Source: Paracoccus sp. SMMA_5_TC (lineage in GTDB: Bacteria > Pseudomonadota > Alphaproteobacteria > Rhodobacterales > Rhodobacteraceae). Taken from it: a DNA stretch of 64,000 nucleotides. The notes beneath the pieces are model-generated. The model ran no database searches and was not told where the DNA came from. It was given only the letters and a program-made list of their open reading frames with translations. The first letter of the stretch is position 1. Each line of letters begins with the position of its first letter. The position numbers were made by a program, and so were the translations under genes. Below are positions 31,528 to 40,015 of this stretch, in pieces. Location: the NCBI RefSeq assembly GCF_009696685.2, contig NZ_CP102355.1, positions 62,001 to 126,000 on the forward strand. The letters run 5' to 3'.

Positions 31528-33096
31528 TCAGCCGCGCCGGGGGCCTTTCCCCTGCGGTTTCGGACCTTTCGGCCGCGGGCCGCGTGCAGCGCCCGGCTTG
31601 TCGGCGAAACGACGGCTTCCGGATGCGGCATCAGCCGGTTTTCCCGCGCCGATCGATCTGGGCTTGCCGGGCTTGAAGCCGGCGCCCTTGCCGGGCCGGT
31701 CGGCACCGACTGATGCGGGCTTGCCACCACGGCCCGCATCGGCGCGCCCTGCATTGATCCGCCCACCATCGCCACGCCCGGATTCTGCGCGCGGCCCCTT
31801 GCCGACTGCCTGGGCCGCGCGGGGCTTGAATCCACCAGCCGAGGCGGGGCGGCCGCCATCAGCAGCCGACCGATCGGAACGATAACCGCCGCTTTGGCCA
31901 GCCGCCCCGGCACCGGCGCGCGGCTCTGCTCCTGCCCGGGGTCGAGCATCGGATTTCGACCAGCTCCGTGCGCCCGCGGCGGGCTTTTCGCCCGTGCGGC
32001 GACCGGCCGGGCCGGGCTTGCCCGAAAGGCGCGGCGCGGCGTCATCATCGCGGCGGGCATAGGGGCGGCGCTGGCCATCGGCCGTGACCGGGCGCGGCGC
32101 GCGCGCGCCATCGGCCGCGCCGCCACCGCCATCGCGGCGGCCATAGGGTTTCGCCCCGGCGTGATCGCGCGCGCCCGCACCCTTGCCGACCGCATCGCCG
32201 CGCCGGGCAAAGGGTTTCGCCTCGCCCATCGGCCGCGCGGGGCGGGACGGGCGTCCTGCGGCCCGGTCCTCGCTGCGGGCGCCGCGTTCGCGGAACTGGC
32301 GCGGTTTTTCTTCGACCTCACCGGTCAGCAAGCCGCCCAGCTGGTCGCGCAGAACCTTGCGCTTGACCTCGCGCACCTCGTTTTCCTCAAGCCCGGTCAG
32401 CTTGAACGGGCCGTAGCCGATGCGGATCAGCCGGTTCACGATCAGCCCGACATGCGCCATGGCGCGGCGAATCTCGCGGTTGCGGCCTTCGCGGATGCCG
32501 ACGGTCAGCCAGGCATTCGCGCCCTGCTGGCTGTCAAGGCTGATTTCCATGGGCTGGAATTCCTCGCCGTCGATAGTCACGCCCCTGCGCAGCGGCGCAA
32601 ATGTCAGGTCGTTGGGCGTGCCATTGACGCGCACGCGATAGCGCCGCAGCCAGCCGGTGCTGGGCAGCTCCAGCCGGCGCTTCAGCTCGCCGTCATTGGT
32701 CAGCAGCAGCAGCCCTTCGGAATTCAGGTCCAGCCGTCCCACGGTCATCACCCGCGGCAGATCGCGCGGCAGCGCATCGAACACGGTCTGGCGCCCCTTT
32801 TCATCGGCATTCGAGGTCACCAGCCCCAGCGGCTTGTAATACAGCCACAGCCGGGTTTCCTGCGGCGCCTCGAGCGGTTGGCCATCGACGCGGATGCGGT
32901 CCTGGGCGGTCACGTCCAGCGCCGGGCTGTCGATCTTGCGGCCGTTGACGGTGACACGCCCCTCAAGGATCATGCGCTCGGCCTCGCGGCGACTGGCAAC
33001 GCCGGCGCGGGCCATCACCTTGGCGATCCTTTCGGCCCCATTGTCCGGGCCTGCGGCAGTCGGATTCTGGGCGGGTTTTTCGGGGGTGTCGGTCAT
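31528..33096 (-). CDS. RluB-family rRNA pseudouridine synthase with long basic tail
   Basis: Of 522 residues, the first ~275 are the enzyme: an S4 RNA-binding domain (IAKVMARAGVASRREAERMI), then the RsuA/RluB catalytic domain with the catalytic aspartate in VGRLDLNSEGLLLLTNDG and GRNREIRRAM. Residues ~280-522 are disordered and rich in Gly, Ala, Arg and Lys with scattered aromatic residues, a likely RNA- or ribosome-binding tail. Most relatives are 250-350 residues without it, though Rhodobacterales often carry such tails. It is convergent with hemP and divergent from tadA. Confidence 0.92.
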   Translation of the reverse strand: MTDTPEKPAQNPTAAGPDNGAERIAKVMARAGVASRREAERMILEGRVTVNGRKIDSPALDVTAQDRIRVDGQPLEAPQETRLWLYYKPLGLVTSNADEKGRQTVFDALPRDLPRVMTVGRLDLNSEGLLLLTNDGELKRRLELPSTGWLRRYRVRVNGTPNDLTFAPLRRGVTIDGEEFQPMEISLDSQQGANAWLTVGIREGRNREIRRAMAHVGLIVNRLIRIGYGPFKLTGLEENEVREVKRKVLRDQLGGLLTGEVEEKPRQFRERGARSEDRAAGRPSRPARPMGEAKPFARRGDAVGKGAGARDHAGAKPYGRRDGGGGAADGARAPRPVTADGQRRPYARRDDDAAPRLSGKPGPAGRRTGEKPAAGARSWSKSDARPRAGAEPRAGAGAAGQSGGYRSDRSAADGGRPASAGGFKPRAAQAVGKGPRAESGRGDGGRINAGRADAGRGGKPASVGADRPGKGAGFKPGKPRSIGAGKPADAASGSRRFADKPGAARGPRPKGPKPQGKGPRRG

Positions 33097-33204
33097 CGCG
33101 ATCTCCTGCGCATCTCTGCGGTGGCAAAGGGGGCCTTCTACGCCCAACGCCACGTGATGGAAAGCGCTTCTTGCGCGCCGGTCAAGGCCGGTCCACAAAC
33201 CCCT

Positions 33205-33675
33205 ATGCAATTCACCTCGCTGATGCCAATTGCCCTTGAGGAAGCCCGCGCCGCCGCCCGGCGCGGCGAGGTGCCGGTCGGCGCGGTGCTGACCGATTCC
33301 CGGGGCCGGATCCTTGCGCGGGCGGGCAATCGCACCCGGGCGCTGCACGATCCCACCGCCCATGCCGAGATTCTGGCCATTCGGCAGGCCTGCGCGCAAA
33401 TCGGCTCGGAGCGGTTGCCCGGCACGCGCCTTTGGGTCACGCTGGAGCCCTGCCCGATGTGCGCCGCCGCGATCTCGGCGGCGCGAATCGCCGTGCTGTA
33501 TTACGGGGCCGAGGACATGCGCATGGGCGGGGTTCGTCACGGGGCGCGCGTGTTCGACCACCCCCAGTGCCACCACCGCCCCGAGGTCATCGACGGCATT
33601 TCCGCAGAAGAATCGCGCCGCCTGCTGCAAAATTTCTTTCGCGCGCGGCGCGGCGACGGCATGACGGAATTGTAA
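33205..33675 (+). CDS. tadA: tRNA-specific adenosine deaminase TadA
   Basis: The 156-residue enzyme deaminates the wobble adenosine of tRNA-Arg. Zinc and proton-shuttle residues are present: H53 and E55 in HAE, C83 and C86 in PCPMC. The MGGVRHGARVFDHP region fits TadA rather than cytosine deaminases. The start MQFTSLMP is chosen as the usual N-terminus. Confidence 0.93.
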   Translation: MQFTSLMPIALEEARAAARRGEVPVGAVLTDSRGRILARAGNRTRALHDPTAHAEILAIRQACAQIGSERLPGTRLWVTLEPCPMCAAAISAARIAVLYYGAEDMRMGGVRHGARVFDHPQCHHRPEVIDGISAEESRRLLQNFFRARRGDGMTEL

Positions 33676-33688
33676 CGCCAAAGGCGCT

Positions 33689-33722
33689 GTTAGCGGTTGC
33701 GCCGCGACGCGGCATCGCTAAC
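33689..33722 (+). repeat. inverted repeat upstream of pyruvate carboxylase
   Basis: GTTAGCG (33689-33695) and CGCTAAC (33716-33722) enclose a nested CCGCG-A-CGCGG hairpin. No T-run follows. It lies 39 bases before the pyc start and could be a regulatory leader structure or an operator. Confidence 0.45.
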
Positions 33723-33760
33723 CTGCGGCGCGTGCGCACCATCGTGGGGGAGGGCAGCCG

Positions 33761-36700
33761 ATGTTCAGAAAGATCCTGGTCGCAAACCGAGGCGAAATCG
33801 CGATCCGCGTCATGCGGGCCGCCAACGAACTGGGCAAGAAAACCGTCGCCATCTATGCCGAAGAGGACAAGCTGGGCCTGCACCGCTTCAAGGCGGACGA
33901 GGCTTATCGCATCGGCGAGGGATTGGGGCCGGTCGCAGCCTATCTGTCCATCCCCGAGGTGATCCGCGTGGCGCGGGAATCGGGCGCCGACGCCATTCAC
34001 CCGGGCTATGGGCTGCTGTCGGAAAATCCCGATTTCGTCGATGCCTGCACCGCGGCCGGCATCGCCTTCATCGGCCCCAGCGCCGACACCATGCGCGCCC
34101 TGGGCGACAAGGCCAGCGCGCGGCGCGTGGCCATTGCGGCCGGCGTTCCGGTCATCCCGGCAACCGAGGTGCTGGGCGATGACATCGAGGCGATCAAGGC
34201 CGAAGCCGAGGCGATCGGCTATCCGCTGATGCTGAAAGCCAGCTGGGGCGGCGGCGGGCGGGGCATGCGCCCGATCATGAACGCAGCAGAACTGCCCGAA
34301 AAGATCCGTGAAGGGCGACGCGAGGCCGAAGCCGCCTTTGGCAATGGCGAAGGCTATCTGGAAAAGATGATCCAGCGCGCCCGCCACGTCGAGGTGCAGC
34401 TCTTGGGCGACAGCCACGGCGGGCTTTATCATCTGTATGAACGCGACTGCACCGTGCAGCGCCGCAACCAGAAGGTGGTCGAACGCGCCCCGGCCCCCTA
34501 TCTGACCGACGACCAGCGGGCCGAGGTCTGCGACATGGCGCTGCGCATCGGCCGCGCCGTCGGCTATCAGAATGCCGGCACCGTCGAATTCCTGATGGAT
34601 ATGGACAGCGGCAGGTTCTATTTCATCGAGGTCAACCCCCGCGTCCAGGTCGAGCACACCGTCACCGAAGAGGTGACCGGCATCGACATCGTGCAATCCC
34701 AGATCCTGATCGCCGAAGGCGCGACCCTGGCCGAGGCGACCGGCGTTGCCCGCCAAGAGGACGTGCGGCTGAACGGCCACGCCCTGCAATGCCGGGTCAC
34801 GACCGAGGATCCGCTGAACAATTTCATTCCCGATTACGGCCGCATCACCGCCTATCGCTCGGCGACCGGCAACGGCATCCGGCTGGACGGCGGCACCGCC
34901 TATTCCGGCGGCGTCATCACCCGCTACTATGATAGCCTGCTGGTCAAGGTGACCGCGCATGCCCAGACCCCGGAAAAGGCCATCGCCCGCATGGACCGGG
35001 CCTTGCGCGAATTTCGCGTGCGCGGGGTGGCGACGAACATCGAATTCGTCATCAACCTGCTCAAGCATCCGACCTTCCTGGATGACAGCTATACCACCAA
35101 GTTCATCGACACCACGCCCGAGCTTTTCGCCTTTCGCAAACGCCGCGACCGGGCGACCAAGCTGTTGGTCTATATCGCCGACATCTCGGTCAACGGGCAT
35201 CCGGAAACCGCCGGGCGGCCACAGCCGCCGGCACAGGCCCGCACCCTGGTCCCGCCGCCGCCGCGGGCCGAACCCGCCCCCGGCACCCGCCAGCTGCTGG
35301 ACAGCCAGGGCCCAAAGGCCGTGGCGGAGTGGATGCTGGCGCAAAAGCGGCTGCTGATCACCGACACCTCGATGCGCGACGGCCACCAAAGCCTGTTGGC
35401 CACGCGGATGCGGTCGATCGACATGATCCGCGTCGCGCCCAGCTATGCCGCCAATCTGCCGCAGCTGTTCAGCGTCGAATGCTGGGGCGGCGCCACCTTC
35501 GACGTGGCCTATCGCTTTCTGCAGGAATGTCCCTGGCAGCGGCTGCGCGACATCCGCGCCCGTCTGCCGAACCTGCTGACACAGATGCTGCTGCGAGCAT
35601 CGAACGGCGTGGGCTATACCAACTATCCCGACAATGTCGTGCAGTTCTTCGTGCGGCAGGCCGCCGAAACCGGGGTGGATGTGTTCCGGGTCTTCGACAG
35701 CCTGAACTGGGTCGAAAACATGCGCGTCGCCATGGATGCGGTGATCGAAACCGGCAAGATCTGCGAAGGCACCATCTGCTATACCGGCGACCTGCTGGAC
35801 CCGGCGCGGTCGAAATACGACCTGAAATACTACCTGGACATGGCGCGGCAGTTGCGTGACGCGGGCGCCCATGTGCTGGGGCTGAAGGACATGGCGGGGC
35901 TGTTGAAACCCGCCTCGGCCAGCATTCTGGTGCGGGCCCTGAAAGAGGAAATTGGCCTGCCGGTGCATTTCCACACCCATGACACCAGCGGTCTTGCGGG
36001 GGCGACCATCCTGGCCGCCAGCGCCGCCGGCGTCGATGCCGTCGATTGCGCCATGGATGCACTGTCGGGCAATACCTCGCAGCCCTGCCTGGGCTCGGTG
36101 GTCGAGGCGCTGCGCAATACCGACCGCGACACCGGGCTCGACATCGCGGCCATCCGCCAGATCAGCAATTACTGGGAGGCGGTGCGGGAACAATACGCCG
36201 CCTTCGAATCCGGCTTGCAGGCGCCTGCCTCCGAAGTCTGGCTGCACGAGATGCCCGGCGGCCAGTTCACCAACCTCAAGGCCCAGGCCCGCAGCCTGGG
36301 GCTGGAGGAACGCTGGCACGAGGTCGCCCAAGCCTATGCCGATGCCAACCGGATGTTCGGCGACATCGTCAAGGTCACGCCCAGTTCCAAGGTGGTGGGG
36401 GACATGGCGCTGATGATGGTGGCGCAGGGGCTGAGCCGCGAACAGGTCGAGGATCCGGCCGTCGAGGTCGCATTCCCCGAATCGGTCGTGGACATGATGC
36501 GTGGCAACCTGGGCCAGCCCCCCGGCGGCTGGCCGCCCGCCCTGCAACGCAAGGTGCTGAAGGGCGAGACGCCGCTGACCAGCCGACCTGGCGCCTCGAT
36601 GCCGCCGGTCGACCTTGAAGCAGTTCGCGCCGATCTGAGCCGGCAGCTCGAGGGCAAGGCCGTCGATGACGAGGATCTGAACGGCTATCTGATGTATCCG

Positions 36701-37195
36701 AAGGTGTTTCTGGACTACATGGGCCGGCATCGCCAATACGGCCCGGTGCGCACCCTGCCCACCCGCACCTTCTTTTACGGGATGGAGCCGGGCGAGGAAA
36801 TCGCCGCCGAAATCGATCCCGGCAAGACACTGGAAATCCGCCTGCAGGCCATCGGCGAAACCGACGAGACGGGCGAGGTCAAGGTGTTCTTCGAACTGAA
36901 TGGCCAGCCGCGCGTGATCCGGGTGCCGAACCGCCTGGTCAAGTCGCAGACCGCCGCCCGCCCCAAGGCCCAGCCCGGCAATGACGGCCATGTCGGGGCG
37001 CCGATGCCGGGGGTCATCACCTCGGTCGCGGTCAGTCAGGGCCAGAAGGTCAATCCCGGCGATCTGTTGCTGACCATCGAGGCGATGAAGATGGAAACCG
37101 GCCTGCATGCCGACCGTCCCGGGGTGGTCAAGGCCCTGCACGTCCGCCCTGGCGAGCAGATCGACGCCAAGGATCTGCTGGTGGAAATCGACTGA
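33761..37195 (+). CDS. pyc: pyruvate carboxylase
   Basis: The 1144-residue biotin enzyme carboxylates pyruvate to oxaloacetate, replenishing the TCA cycle. Domains in order: biotin carboxylase (MFRKILVANRGEIAIRV; ATP loop KASWGGGGRGM; FIEVNPRVQVEHTVTEE), carboxyltransferase (from about residue 530, DTSMRDGHQSLLATRMR; metal-binding HFHTHDTSG), and C-terminal biotin carrier with the biotinylated lysine in EAMKMETG. Length and order are full. Apparently monocistronic. Confidence 0.97.
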   Translation: MFRKILVANRGEIAIRVMRAANELGKKTVAIYAEEDKLGLHRFKADEAYRIGEGLGPVAAYLSIPEVIRVARESGADAIHPGYGLLSENPDFVDACTAAGIAFIGPSADTMRALGDKASARRVAIAAGVPVIPATEVLGDDIEAIKAEAEAIGYPLMLKASWGGGGRGMRPIMNAAELPEKIREGRREAEAAFGNGEGYLEKMIQRARHVEVQLLGDSHGGLYHLYERDCTVQRRNQKVVERAPAPYLTDDQRAEVCDMALRIGRAVGYQNAGTVEFLMDMDSGRFYFIEVNPRVQVEHTVTEEVTGIDIVQSQILIAEGATLAEATGVARQEDVRLNGHALQCRVTTEDPLNNFIPDYGRITAYRSATGNGIRLDGGTAYSGGVITRYYDSLLVKVTAHAQTPEKAIARMDRALREFRVRGVATNIEFVINLLKHPTFLDDSYTTKFIDTTPELFAFRKRRDRATKLLVYIADISVNGHPETAGRPQPPAQARTLVPPPPRAEPAPGTRQLLDSQGPKAVAEWMLAQKRLLITDTSMRDGHQSLLATRMRSIDMIRVAPSYAANLPQLFSVECWGGATFDVAYRFLQECPWQRLRDIRARLPNLLTQMLLRASNGVGYTNYPDNVVQFFVRQAAETGVDVFRVFDSLNWVENMRVAMDAVIETGKICEGTICYTGDLLDPARSKYDLKYYLDMARQLRDAGAHVLGLKDMAGLLKPASASILVRALKEEIGLPVHFHTHDTSGLAGATILAASAAGVDAVDCAMDALSGNTSQPCLGSVVEALRNTDRDTGLDIAAIRQISNYWEAVREQYAAFESGLQAPASEVWLHEMPGGQFTNLKAQARSLGLEERWHEVAQAYADANRMFGDIVKVTPSSKVVGDMALMMVAQGLSREQVEDPAVEVAFPESVVDMMRGNLGQPPGGWPPALQRKVLKGETPLTSRPGASMPPVDLEAVRADLSRQLEGKAVDDEDLNGYLMYPKVFLDYMGRHRQYGPVRTLPTRTFFYGMEPGEEIAAEIDPGKTLEIRLQAIGETDETGEVKVFFELNGQPRVIRVPNRLVKSQTAARPKAQPGNDGHVGAPMPGVITSVAVSQGQKVNPGDLLLTIEAMKMETGLHADRPGVVKALHVRPGEQIDAKDLLVEID

Positions 37196-37258
37196 AGACG
37201 GCACGCAATGGGACCGGATGCCCCGCGCCTTCGGTCCTGCATCCGGCCCGGCAATCGC

Positions 37259-37287
37259 TTGCATATCTACGCAGACTTGAATATATT
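37259..37287 (+). promoter_or_regulatory. promoter and operator of the DUF2892 gene
   Basis: TTGCAT (37259-37264), 17 bases, TATATT (37282-37287). The spacer holds ATATCTAC (37263-37270) and GAATAT (37279-37284), both also found in the regulatory region of the neighbouring ArsR-family gene (37957-37992). This suggests a shared repressor. Confidence 0.6.
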
Positions 37288-37366
37288 TTTTCGGCAAGAC
37301 CGGTTTGCAATCCTGCCGTGGCTCGGTTGCCCGCGTTCGCAAGCCGGCCCGCGAAGGAGGAAGGAC

Positions 37367-37570
37367 ATGATCCCCAATGTTGGCAGCACCGACCGGATCC
37401 TGCGCATTGTCGTCGGCGCCCTGCTGATTCTGCTGGGCCTTTTGGCCGGGCTGGTCGGATTCTGGAAATGGCTGGCGGTAATCGTCGGTCTGGTGTTGGT
37501 TGCGACGGCGCTGTTCCGTTTCTGCCCTGCCTACCGGCTGCTGGGCATGAATACCTGCGAACGGCGCTAG
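37367..37570 (+). CDS. DUF2892 (YgaP-like) inner membrane protein
   Basis: The 67-residue protein has two membrane helices (residues about 11-30 and 33-52) and the conserved end FRFCPAYRLLGMNTC, with paired cysteines typical of DUF2892 proteins linked to sulfur and rhodanese chemistry. A strong ribosome site (AAGGAGGAAGG) precedes the ATG. Its last four bases overlap the 3' end of the convergent ArsR-family gene. Shared operator-like motifs suggest it belongs to the persulfide-response set. Confidence 0.85.
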   Translation: MIPNVGSTDRILRIVVGALLILLGLLAGLVGFWKWLAVIVGLVLVATALFRFCPAYRLLGMNTCERR

Positions 37571-37956
37571 ACCGGACCCGCGGCGCCCTTGCACAGCCCC
37601 GCCCGCGCCTGCTGCGCGGGCGTGCAGAAACTTTCGTAAAGCACGGCCATGACGCGTCGCGCGGCCTCGCTTTCGATGCGATACCAGATCACTTGCCCTT
37701 CCCTGCGGCCGGCGATGATGCGATCGCGCCGCAACAGCGCCAGATGCTGCGACACCGTGGAATCGCGGATGCCCAGGAACGCAGCCAATTGCCCGACCGA
37801 ACGCTCGCCCACCGCCAGGGCGCAGAGGATCAGCAGCCGATGCCGGTTGCCCAGGGATTTCAGAAGCTCGCTGGCCTCATCCGCCGCAGCACGCATGGCT
37901 TCGGGATCGGCGGCGGTTGGCACCGCGACCTTTGGGGCAAGGATTGCTGTGGTCAT
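37567..37956 (-). CDS. ArsR-family persulfide-sensor-like repressor (SqrR/BigR type)
   Basis: The 129-residue winged-helix regulator has the ArsR core LKSLGNRHRLLILCALAVG and recognition helix STVSQHLALLRRDRI. Cysteines at 45 and 111 are 66 residues apart, the same spacing as C41 and C107 of Rhodobacter SqrR, which form a tetrasulfide link under sulfide stress. A third cysteine is at 122. The arsenite motif ELCVCDL is absent. It probably represses itself, the thioredoxin gene on the other side and the DUF2892 gene. The predicted start of transcription coincides with the ATG (leaderless). Confidence 0.85.
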   Translation of the reverse strand: MTTAILAPKVAVPTAADPEAMRAAADEASELLKSLGNRHRLLILCALAVGERSVGQLAAFLGIRDSTVSQHLALLRRDRIIAGRREGQVIWYRIESEAARRVMAVLYESFCTPAQQARAGLCKGAAGPV

Positions 37957-37992
37957 TCTTGAATATCTACAGGAATCCGAATATATCGTCAA
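37957..37992. promoter_or_regulatory. overlapping divergent promoters and operator of the repressor and trx genes
   Basis: Plus strand: TTGAAT (37959-37964), 17 bases, TATATC (37982-37987), reading to the thioredoxin gene. Minus strand: TTGACG (37992-37987), 17 bases, TAGATA (37969-37964), reading to the repressor gene. The two promoters overlap face to face. GAATAT occurs at 37961 and 37979 (18-base period), and ATATCTAC at 37963, as also at 37263. Confidence 0.6.
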
Positions 37993-38010
37993 CACGACCT
38001 GCCGGAGGCG

Positions 38011-38457
38011 ATGATGTCGGACAGCGAACGCCAGATCGTCTGCACCAATTGCGCGGCGCTGAACCGCCTGCCGCCGGATCGCGATGCCCTGGCCGCGCGC
38101 TGCGGAAAATGCCGGACGCCGTTGTTTTCCGGCCAGCCCGCCGATGTCGACAGCCGCATGTTCGCGCGCCAGATCGGCCGCAATTCGATCCCGGTGCTGG
38201 TCGATGTCTGGGCGCCCTGGTGCGGACCCTGCCGGATGATGGCGCCGGAATTCGCCCGCGCTGCGCGATCCCTGGAACCGAGCATGCGGCTTGTCAAACT
38301 CAATTCCGAATCGGAACAGGCGACGGCCGCGAGCCTGGGCATTCGCGGTATCCCCACCCTGCTGCTGTTTCACCACGGCCATGAACTGGCGCGTCAGGCA
38401 GGTGCAATGGACGCCGCGGCCATCGCCGCCTGGGCCAGAAGCCAGCTGCGGAATTGA
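38011..38457 (+). CDS. trxC: thioredoxin 2 (TrxC-like)
   Basis: The 148-residue disulfide reductase has an N-terminal zinc ribbon (CTNC, CGKC) followed by a thioredoxin fold with active site WCGPC and the cis-proline in GIRGIPTLL. This is the TrxC layout. Two ATGs in a row are possible starts (38011 and 38014). Divergent to and probably controlled by the SqrR-like repressor, fitting a role in persulfide reduction. Confidence 0.9.
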   Translation: MMSDSERQIVCTNCAALNRLPPDRDALAARCGKCRTPLFSGQPADVDSRMFARQIGRNSIPVLVDVWAPWCGPCRMMAPEFARAARSLEPSMRLVKLNSESEQATAASLGIRGIPTLLLFHHGHELARQAGAMDAAAIAAWARSQLRN

Positions 38458-38550
38458 GCTGAATCCCGGGTATCCGACCCCCATTTCCCCGGATATGTCA
38501 TTGCCTTTCATGGGCTTGTCAAAAAATCCGCAAGAGGGTGATTTTTCCGC

Positions 38551-38579
38551 TTGCACCCATCCGCGCCCCCCCCTATACG
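38551..38579 (+). promoter_or_regulatory. promoter of tRNA-Ala
   Basis: TTGCAC (38551-38556), 17 bases that are nearly all C/G, TATACG (38574-38579), 44 bases before the mature tRNA 5' end. Confidence 0.6.
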
Positions 38580-38622
38580 ACCCCTCACACGGGCGGCGCA
38601 GCCGCTGCCCAAGACCTCCGGT

Positions 38623-38698
<76 letters not shown>

Positions 38699-39129
38699 AA
38701 CACAAACAGCAATGCGCTGATTTTCCCGCATAAACTTACCCAGATTTCTCGGATTTCTCAGAAAGCCCCGCAGGGCAATGCGGAATGTTCTGCGGCTTGG
38801 CGCACGCTGGCGGAGGTGTGGCAGGCCCTTGCCGGTCCTGCTGGTCGTGGGGCAAGGCGGCCGCGCAGGCTGCGGCTGGGGGCGATGCCCCCGGGACCAC
38901 AGCCATGCCCTTGTCTGCGCGACCACACCTTTCCGATGTATTGCTTCGGCCTGGGGCTGATCCCGCTGCGACAGAGGGCCGGGCGTGCGGACGCGATCCG
39001 GACCGGCGCATGGACAGTGATCTGCCGCGCTGTTGACGCCGGGCGGTGCTGCCTGTGCGTCACCCCCTTGCGCAGGGCGTTTCGCCACGGCAACCTGCGC
39101 AAAAATTCGATTCAGAACGGTTTCAGATC
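38699..39129. other. 431 bases without a recognisable gene after tRNA-Ala
   Basis: No clear terminator, attachment-site duplication of the tRNA 3' end or integrase remnant was found, and open frames here look like shadows. The last part is the upstream region of the GyrI-like gene. Confidence 0.45.
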
Positions 39130-39567
39130 ATGCAGATACGCCAGCTTCCCCCCCTTGCCGCGCTGCGTCGGCAGGTGCGGCTTACGATTCCCGAAATCGG
39201 TGCCGAATCCGGCCCGGCCTTGCAGGCCTTGACGGATGAGGCGCGCCAGCGCCGGCTTGCTGTCAGCGGTCCCCCGGTGTTTCGTGCCCTGGGCATGCCG
39301 CGCGATACCACGACCCGTTTCGACATGGAGTTCTGCTTGCCGGTCGAGGCATCGGCAGACGGCGCGTTGCCGGCGCTGAATTGCGCCTGCCTGGTGCATC
39401 ACGGACCGCTGTCGACCCTTTTTGAGGCGGGTTATGCGCCGCTGCTGGCGGCAATGGAACAGGCAGGACTGCAACCGGGGCGCGAAAGCCGCGAAGTCTA
39501 TCACCAGTGGCAGGGTCCGGAGTCGCCCGACAACCGCATCGAAATCCAGATCGCCATTGCCGAATGA
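39130..39567 (+). CDS. GyrI-like small-molecule-binding protein
   Basis: The 145-residue protein starts MQIRQLPPLAALRRQVR and has the alternating strand pattern and MEFCLPVEASADG / HHGPLSTLFEAGYAPLL segments of the GyrI-like/SOUL ligand-binding fold. Such domains bind drugs or act as effector domains of AraC regulators. It stands alone without a DNA-binding domain. It overlaps the next gene by 11 bases. Confidence 0.65.
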   Translation: MQIRQLPPLAALRRQVRLTIPEIGAESGPALQALTDEARQRRLAVSGPPVFRALGMPRDTTTRFDMEFCLPVEASADGALPALNCACLVHHGPLSTLFEAGYAPLLAAMEQAGLQPGRESREVYHQWQGPESPDNRIEIQIAIAE

Positions 39568-40012
39568 ACGGCTGACGCTGCGACCGTTTCAGGCGCAGGA
39601 TTTTCCCGCATATCGCGCCTGGTATGCGGATGACCGGCTGAACCGACATCTGGGGCCGATGGACGACGACTGGCTGGACCATGTGCTGTCCGATGTCCGG
39701 GGCGAACAGTGGGCACTGCTGAGCGGGGGCGAGCTGCGGGCCGTCATCGGCCTGGTGCCCGACGACCGCCCGGAAGCGCCGGCCGGCAGCTGGTTGGTCA
39801 CCGATCTTGCCGTGGCCCCATCGCTGCGCAGGCAAGGCTGGGGAAGGCGGGCATGGCAAAGCCTGACCGCCCTGCCCCGGATGCAGGCGCGGCGCTGGCA
39901 CGCCATCGTCGCAAGTGACAATCCGCAAGCGCTGGCCTTCTTTCAGGCGATGGGCTTTCGCATCACCCGCCAGCCACAGGCCGAGGATCCGTTCTGGCTG
40001 CTGGCGGGCTGA
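39557..40012 (+). CDS. GNAT-family N-acetyltransferase
   Basis: The 151-residue acetyltransferase has LTLRPFQAQDFPAYRAWY at the start, the acetyl-CoA loop RRQGWGRRAW after LAVAPSL, and ASDNPQALAFFQAMGFR near the end. A TTG at 39557 inside the GyrI-like gene is the only reasonable start and implies translational coupling. The substrate is unknown. Its stop lies 3 bases from the convergent acoR stop. Confidence 0.8.
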   Translation: MPNERLTLRPFQAQDFPAYRAWYADDRLNRHLGPMDDDWLDHVLSDVRGEQWALLSGGELRAVIGLVPDDRPEAPAGSWLVTDLAVAPSLRRQGWGRRAWQSLTALPRMQARRWHAIVASDNPQALAFFQAMGFRITRQPQAEDPFWLLAG

Positions 40013-40015
40013 AGG

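Noticed and set aside
33587..37594. Very long open frame (over 1300 codons) antisense to pyruvate carboxylase
   Set aside because: Its codons mirror the third-position GC bias of pyc, its product is His/Gln/Gly-rich with no domain, and pyc itself is a full-length conserved enzyme.
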